Assembly: GCF_030056705.1 (NCBI RefSeq)
Contig: NZ_JASHIC010000002.1
Location: 186,001 to 250,000, forward strand
From: Flectobacillus longus
GTDB lineage: Bacteria > Bacteroidota > Bacteroidia > Cytophagales > Spirosomataceae
Length of the DNA: 64,000 bases
Direction: 5' to 3'
Shown here piece after piece: positions 60,769 to 64,000 of this stretch. The first letter of the stretch is position 1. Each line of letters starts with the position of its first letter. The notes beneath the pieces are model-generated. The model saw only the letters and a program-made list of their open reading frames with translations. It was not told the DNA's origin and did not search any database. Both the position numbers and the translations under genes were made by a program.

Positions 60769-62478
60769 CTATTTTTTAATATTTTTTTTAGCTAACGGCT
60801 TTGCAGGCGTTTTAACGGTGTTTTTCTTCTGTGAGACAGAATCTTTGGGTACAGGTTTAGTCTCGATAGGAGCTATATAAGCTACTTTTTTCAAAATACC
60901 TTCTTTACTAGGCTTATCTGCAATTTTCCATCTAAAACCATCCAATTCTTTATCATCTTCTTTGATTTCTTTGGGAGGCATGAATTTTCCGTCAGGTTTG
61001 GCCAAAAAGGCAATTTTTGTGATTTTACTTTTCCCAAAATACATATTCATTTTGCTACACTGAACACGGTTCATTCCTGTCATTTTATTTTTGTCGTCTA
61101 TCGCAAAATAAATACTTTCGCCATTACCGTCTACACTTACTTTTTCTACCTTTGAATCTTTAGTAAAGTTGGCTACAATCTTACGCCCTTTCACTTGATT
61201 ATAATTATTAAGTGTATCTACCGAAACTACAAAAGATTTACCTTTCATATTCATGACATGTACTTTGTTATTTTTCAACAAAATGTTGATAGAATCGGCT
61301 TCTGATTGGTTTTTATTATTCCAAAGAATGGGTTTCTGATAAAAATAAATCGTCGAATCGGATACATTATAACTCAGCGAATCACATTTTGCCGAAAGGT
61401 CAGATTTATACACTTGAACCTTTTTATAGGCATAAAGTTTACGTGTTTTTGTTTCTTTGTTATCTAAGGATACTAAAGTATCAGCAGTAAGAAATAGTGT
61501 ATCGTTTTCGAATACATTTTTCAATAAGGCTCTTCCAAAAACTCTTGTAACACCTGTTTTCTTGGCATATCGCCCATGCTCTCCTGTAAGAATTGCTTTA
61601 TCTTTTTTCGAAACAAAAACGATATTTCCATTGGCAATCCCAATCTCGGTAGGAGGGTCATAAATCATCGTATCGGCAGTCATGACATAGTCATCCGTCT
61701 TGACGGTTGAACGTCCTTTGAGATTGGCAATTTTTGTAATGGTATTATATTGACTTCCGGGGTTGGCATAGGTCGTATCCTTTTTGTTGACAATCGTGGT
61801 TGGGGCTATAAAAAAGGCCTCCTTCGATAATGTGCTGTAGCGCAAAGAGTCGGCGGTAAGTGAGCCATCTTTGTCTACAACTTTAACATTATGCTTAAAA
61901 TCAAAAAGCTTCGTAACCGTATTATAATAACCTTCACGACTGGTCAGAGTACTTTTTTTATCCACAATTTTCCCGTTGGTATTGTAGTATGCCACGTGTG
62001 AATTGAGGTTGTAATCCATCTGTTTGGTCGTCAGAATGATAGTGCCATCGTCGAGTTTGACACGCCCGTTCATTTTTGCCAGTCTGTCGTTACCAAAGTA
62101 ATAGGCAGTATCACCCGTAATAGTCACAGTGTCAGCCTGAATGATTTTTACTTTGCCATATGCTTCCAAAACGTTGGTGGTTTCATTCAAAATAGCTTGC
62201 GTACAGTACACCAAAGTGGTACCTTGACGTAGGGCTACATTGCCCAAAAGCTTACGAATTTGCATGAAAGGGGTATTTTGTCCCACCAAGCTATCTGCCT
62301 TGATAATTTCTACCTGACTTTGTCCAAAAGAAGTTGATTGAAAGCCCAAAAGACTGAAAATCATGAACAAAAGGATATACGGTTTTGAGGCAAAAAAAGA
62401 TTTCTTTGTCTCAAATGAAGGAATCGAGCCGATAAATGTCCCGATTTGCTGTATTTTAGAGTAACTTTGTCGCATCAT
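60769..62478 (-). CDS. OstA/LptA-like protein (LPS transport)
   Basis: The 569-residue exported protein is built of OstA-type beta-jellyroll repeats (ADSLVGQNTPFMQIRKLLGNVALRQGTTLVYCTQAIL, AYGKVKIIQADTVTITGDTAYYFGNDRLAKMNGRVKLDDGTIIL). They run from about 57 to 480. A basic linker follows and the end is Lys/Pro-rich. LptA carries lipopolysaccharide across the periplasm; Bacteroidota have long forms. The hydrophobic segment (about 30-50, PYILLFMIFSLLGFQS) is preceded by about 30 residues, so the real start may be later, at an internal Met. It is divergent from tilS. Confidence 0.88.
   Translation of the reverse strand: MMRQSYSKIQQIGTFIGSIPSFETKKSFFASKPYILLFMIFSLLGFQSTSFGQSQVEIIKADSLVGQNTPFMQIRKLLGNVALRQGTTLVYCTQAILNETTNVLEAYGKVKIIQADTVTITGDTAYYFGNDRLAKMNGRVKLDDGTIILTTKQMDYNLNSHVAYYNTNGKIVDKKSTLTSREGYYNTVTKLFDFKHNVKVVDKDGSLTADSLRYSTLSKEAFFIAPTTIVNKKDTTYANPGSQYNTITKIANLKGRSTVKTDDYVMTADTMIYDPPTEIGIANGNIVFVSKKDKAILTGEHGRYAKKTGVTRVFGRALLKNVFENDTLFLTADTLVSLDNKETKTRKLYAYKKVQVYKSDLSAKCDSLSYNVSDSTIYFYQKPILWNNKNQSEADSINILLKNNKVHVMNMKGKSFVVSVDTLNNYNQVKGRKIVANFTKDSKVEKVSVDGNGESIYFAIDDKNKMTGMNRVQCSKMNMYFGKSKITKIAFLAKPDGKFMPPKEIKEDDKELDGFRWKIADKPSKEGILKKVAYIAPIETKPVPKDSVSQKKNTVKTPAKPLAKKNIKK
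62462..62469 (+). promoter_or_regulatory. -7 element of tilS inside the divergent lptA-like gene
   Basis: TAACTTTG matches TAnnTTTG exactly, 40 nt before the tilS ATG. A TTTG at 62445-62448 is too close (13 nt) to be its -33. It overlaps the first codons of the divergent gene if that gene starts at 62478. Confidence 0.4.
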
Positions 62479-62508
62479 ATTAGAGCTACAAAATTAGCCA
62501 ATAAAACC

Positions 62509-63837
62509 ATGCTTGACGAGTTTTTAACGTTTATTAACAACAAAAATCTGATTAATTCTTCCGATAAAGTCCTCTTGGCTGTAAGTGGTGGAATGGACTC
62601 AGTAGTAATGTGTGATTTATTTAGCAAAGCCAAAATCGACTTTGCGATTGCGCACTGTAATTTTGGACTTCGTGGCGAAGAATCAAACGAAGATGAGACT
62701 TTTGTAAAAAAGCTTTCTATAAAATACAAAGTTCCATTCTTTGTAACTACTTTTCAAACGGCTGAATTTGCTGAGAATGAGAAGGTTTCAATCCAGATGG
62801 CTGCAAGAATTTTAAGATACCAGTGGTTTGAAAAGTTGCGTACTCAGCATCAATTTGACTATATCGCTACGGCGCATCATCAGAATGATGTCTTAGAAAC
62901 GGTACTTTTGAACCTGACAAAAGGCACAGGCATTGCAGGAATGCACGGTATCCAAATCAAAAATGGCGTAATCATTCGCCCAATTTGGTTTGCTGAAAAA
63001 GAAAAAATATTTGATTATGTAGTTGAAAATCAAATTATTTGGCGTGAAGACTCTTCAAATGAGTCTAATAAGTACCAACGTAATTTGATTCGTAATGAGG
63101 TGGTTCCTCTGTTGAAGCAAATCAATCCAAATTTGGAGCAGACTATTCAACAGACTGTAGAGCGTATTGCGGCAGTGGAGGAGATTTTTTATCAAGAAAT
63201 CGAAATGCTTCGTAAGCAAATTGTTTGGAGTGATGGCAAGGTGTTTTTTGTGAATTACAAAGCGATTCAGACGCTTTCGCAACCAATTGTAAAACTTACA
63301 GAATTGCTAAAGCCTTTCAACTTTACTTATCAGCAATGCCAAGAGATTTTTGCTAGTTTTGACAAAGAACCTGGTCGCACTTTCTTATCACCTACGCATG
63401 AGCTGGTGAAGGATAGAACCGAATTGGTTATTACGCTCAAAAATTTGACTAGCTTCGAAAGTCGCGTCATTGAAGCAAATGATACTAAGGTTAGAACAGA
63501 TAGTTTCCAATTAGATTTTGAGGTTTTTGATCGCCCAGATGATTATAAAGTGCCAACTGCGAAAAAGTATGCTTGTTTGGATGCTGACAAAGTTCGTTTC
63601 CCGTTGCAACTTCGCAAATACAAAGAAGGAGATTGGTTCTGCCCACTGGGAATGAATAAGAAAAAATTGATAAGTGACTTCTTGACAGACCAAAAAGTGC
63701 CTTTGAATCTGAAAAAAGAAACTTACTTGCTTACCTCCAATGGCTCAACCATGTGGGTGGTCAATCAGCGCGTAGATGACCGTTTTAAGGTAACAGATAA
63801 AACTACTCGTATTTTGTTGATTGAGTGTTTTAGTTAG
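62509..63837 (+). CDS. tilS: tRNA(Ile)-lysidine synthetase
   Basis: TilS makes lysidine at C34 of tRNA-Ile(CAU), so that it reads AUA. The 442-residue product has the PP-loop SGGMDS (26-31), LRGEESNEDE and the HHQNDVLETVLLNLTKGTG segment. The C-terminal domain CPLGMNKKKLISDFLTDQKVP completes it. ATG 62509 is chosen because the domain starts at once (MLDEFLTFIN); an upstream frame to 62446 would overlap the divergent gene. It ends in a terminator. Confidence 0.97.
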   Translation: MLDEFLTFINNKNLINSSDKVLLAVSGGMDSVVMCDLFSKAKIDFAIAHCNFGLRGEESNEDETFVKKLSIKYKVPFFVTTFQTAEFAENEKVSIQMAARILRYQWFEKLRTQHQFDYIATAHHQNDVLETVLLNLTKGTGIAGMHGIQIKNGVIIRPIWFAEKEKIFDYVVENQIIWREDSSNESNKYQRNLIRNEVVPLLKQINPNLEQTIQQTVERIAAVEEIFYQEIEMLRKQIVWSDGKVFFVNYKAIQTLSQPIVKLTELLKPFNFTYQQCQEIFASFDKEPGRTFLSPTHELVKDRTELVITLKNLTSFESRVIEANDTKVRTDSFQLDFEVFDRPDDYKVPTAKKYACLDADKVRFPLQLRKYKEGDWFCPLGMNKKKLISDFLTDQKVPLNLKKETYLLTSNGSTMWVVNQRVDDRFKVTDKTTRILLIECFS

Positions 63838-63858
63838 GGTTAAAAATAGATAGAGAAT

Positions 63859-63897
63859 ATACCCTCGAAGGAATTTGTGTCTTTCGGGGGTATTTTT
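63859..63897 (+). terminator. Terminator of tilS
   Basis: ATACCCTCGAAGG pairs with CTTTCGGGGGTAT with wobbles, followed by TTTTTTTA. It lies about 20 bp after the tilS stop. The last 100 bp of the window show no gene. Confidence 0.8.
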
Positions 63898-64000
63898 TTA
63901 TACTTTTACAAAAAAATAGACCACTCCTGTAATTCTTCCATAGTTATGACGACAAATGTCATAAATTCCTTAAAATGAGTTTAACGGCAACTTATTTTAG

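Noticed and set aside
1-64000. CRISPR arrays, tRNA, rRNA, IS elements, prophage genes
   Set aside because: No regular direct repeats with spacers, no cloverleaf or rRNA signature, and no transposase or phage protein were seen on reading both strands.

Overview
The window is an AT-rich chromosomal segment of a Bacteroidota bacterium, most likely a Cytophagales / Spirosomaceae-type organism (inference from gene content, no tree was made). The signs are a TonB receptor paired with a DUF4249 lipoprotein, STN/carboxypeptidase-like N-termini, two ECF sigma/anti-sigma systems including a FecR type, LytTR regulators, GldD, a type IX secretion sorting domain, an E1 alpha/beta fusion, a long NusB, and promoters fitting the Bacteroidota pattern TTTG-N19-21-TAnnTTTG. 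Almost everything is chromosomal housekeeping and envelope biology. No phage, transposase, CRISPR array, tRNA or rRNA was seen.

Layout. 1-3.8 kb (minus): the 5' part of rny, then zapA, a small coiled-coil gene and a polysaccharide flippase. 4-5.5 kb: a small secreted protein facing a sterol-desaturase-type hydroxylase across a shared terminator. 5.7-9.3 kb: TonB receptor plus DUF4249 lipoprotein. 9.7-11.9 kb: a LytS/LytR-type two-component pair. 12 kb: a 5'-truncated remnant of a RecG-C/AlbA_2-type regulator. 12.5-15.2 kb: prolyl oligopeptidase and a histidine phosphatase. 15.7-16.6 kb: two small unknown genes. 16.7-20.5 kb: a c-type cytochrome dehydrogenase and a DUF1080 protein, possibly acting in keto-sugar metabolism. 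20.8 kb: a TonB-C/TPR protein. 21.9-22.6 kb: a long region without a clear gene but with a promoter-like site, large hairpins and a terminator. 22.7-24.9 kb: ECF sigma, RskA anti-sigma and a YhhN membrane protein. 25.3-28.9 kb: ECF sigma, FecR and an STN/LA_2272-repeat protein.

29-39 kb: DUF1573 protein, E1 fusion, an isolated nuoI-nuoJ-nuoK block in which NuoI has a long repetitive tail, thioesterase, monooxygenase-like protein, SMP-30 lipoprotein and pyruvate kinase. 39.8-43.2 kb: an orphan LytTR regulator, PlsC acyltransferase, AIM24-like protein and GldD. 43.4-50.8 kb: a TonB receptor with a perfect 26-bp palindrome upstream, nitroreductase, M20 amidohydrolase, NTF2-like protein and APC permease. 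51-55.4 kb (minus): an NtrC-like regulator without HTH, a voltage-gated-type K+ channel and an ABC exporter. 55.8-63.8 kb: the nusB-ytxH-DUF1573-yajC-ybbR-coaE run, a T9SS-sorted protein, an OstA/LptA-like protein and tilS.

The intergenic DNA is the least explained part. It carries at least three families of degenerate dispersed palindromes: GAGTGA/AATTCACAATT hairpins, GTAGAGACGC elements and CCGTAGGAG elements. Two of these families are combined in a composite element of about 130-140 bp found twice, in opposite orientation, about 2.5 kb apart. One GTAGAGACG end coincides with the breakpoint of the truncated regulator gene.
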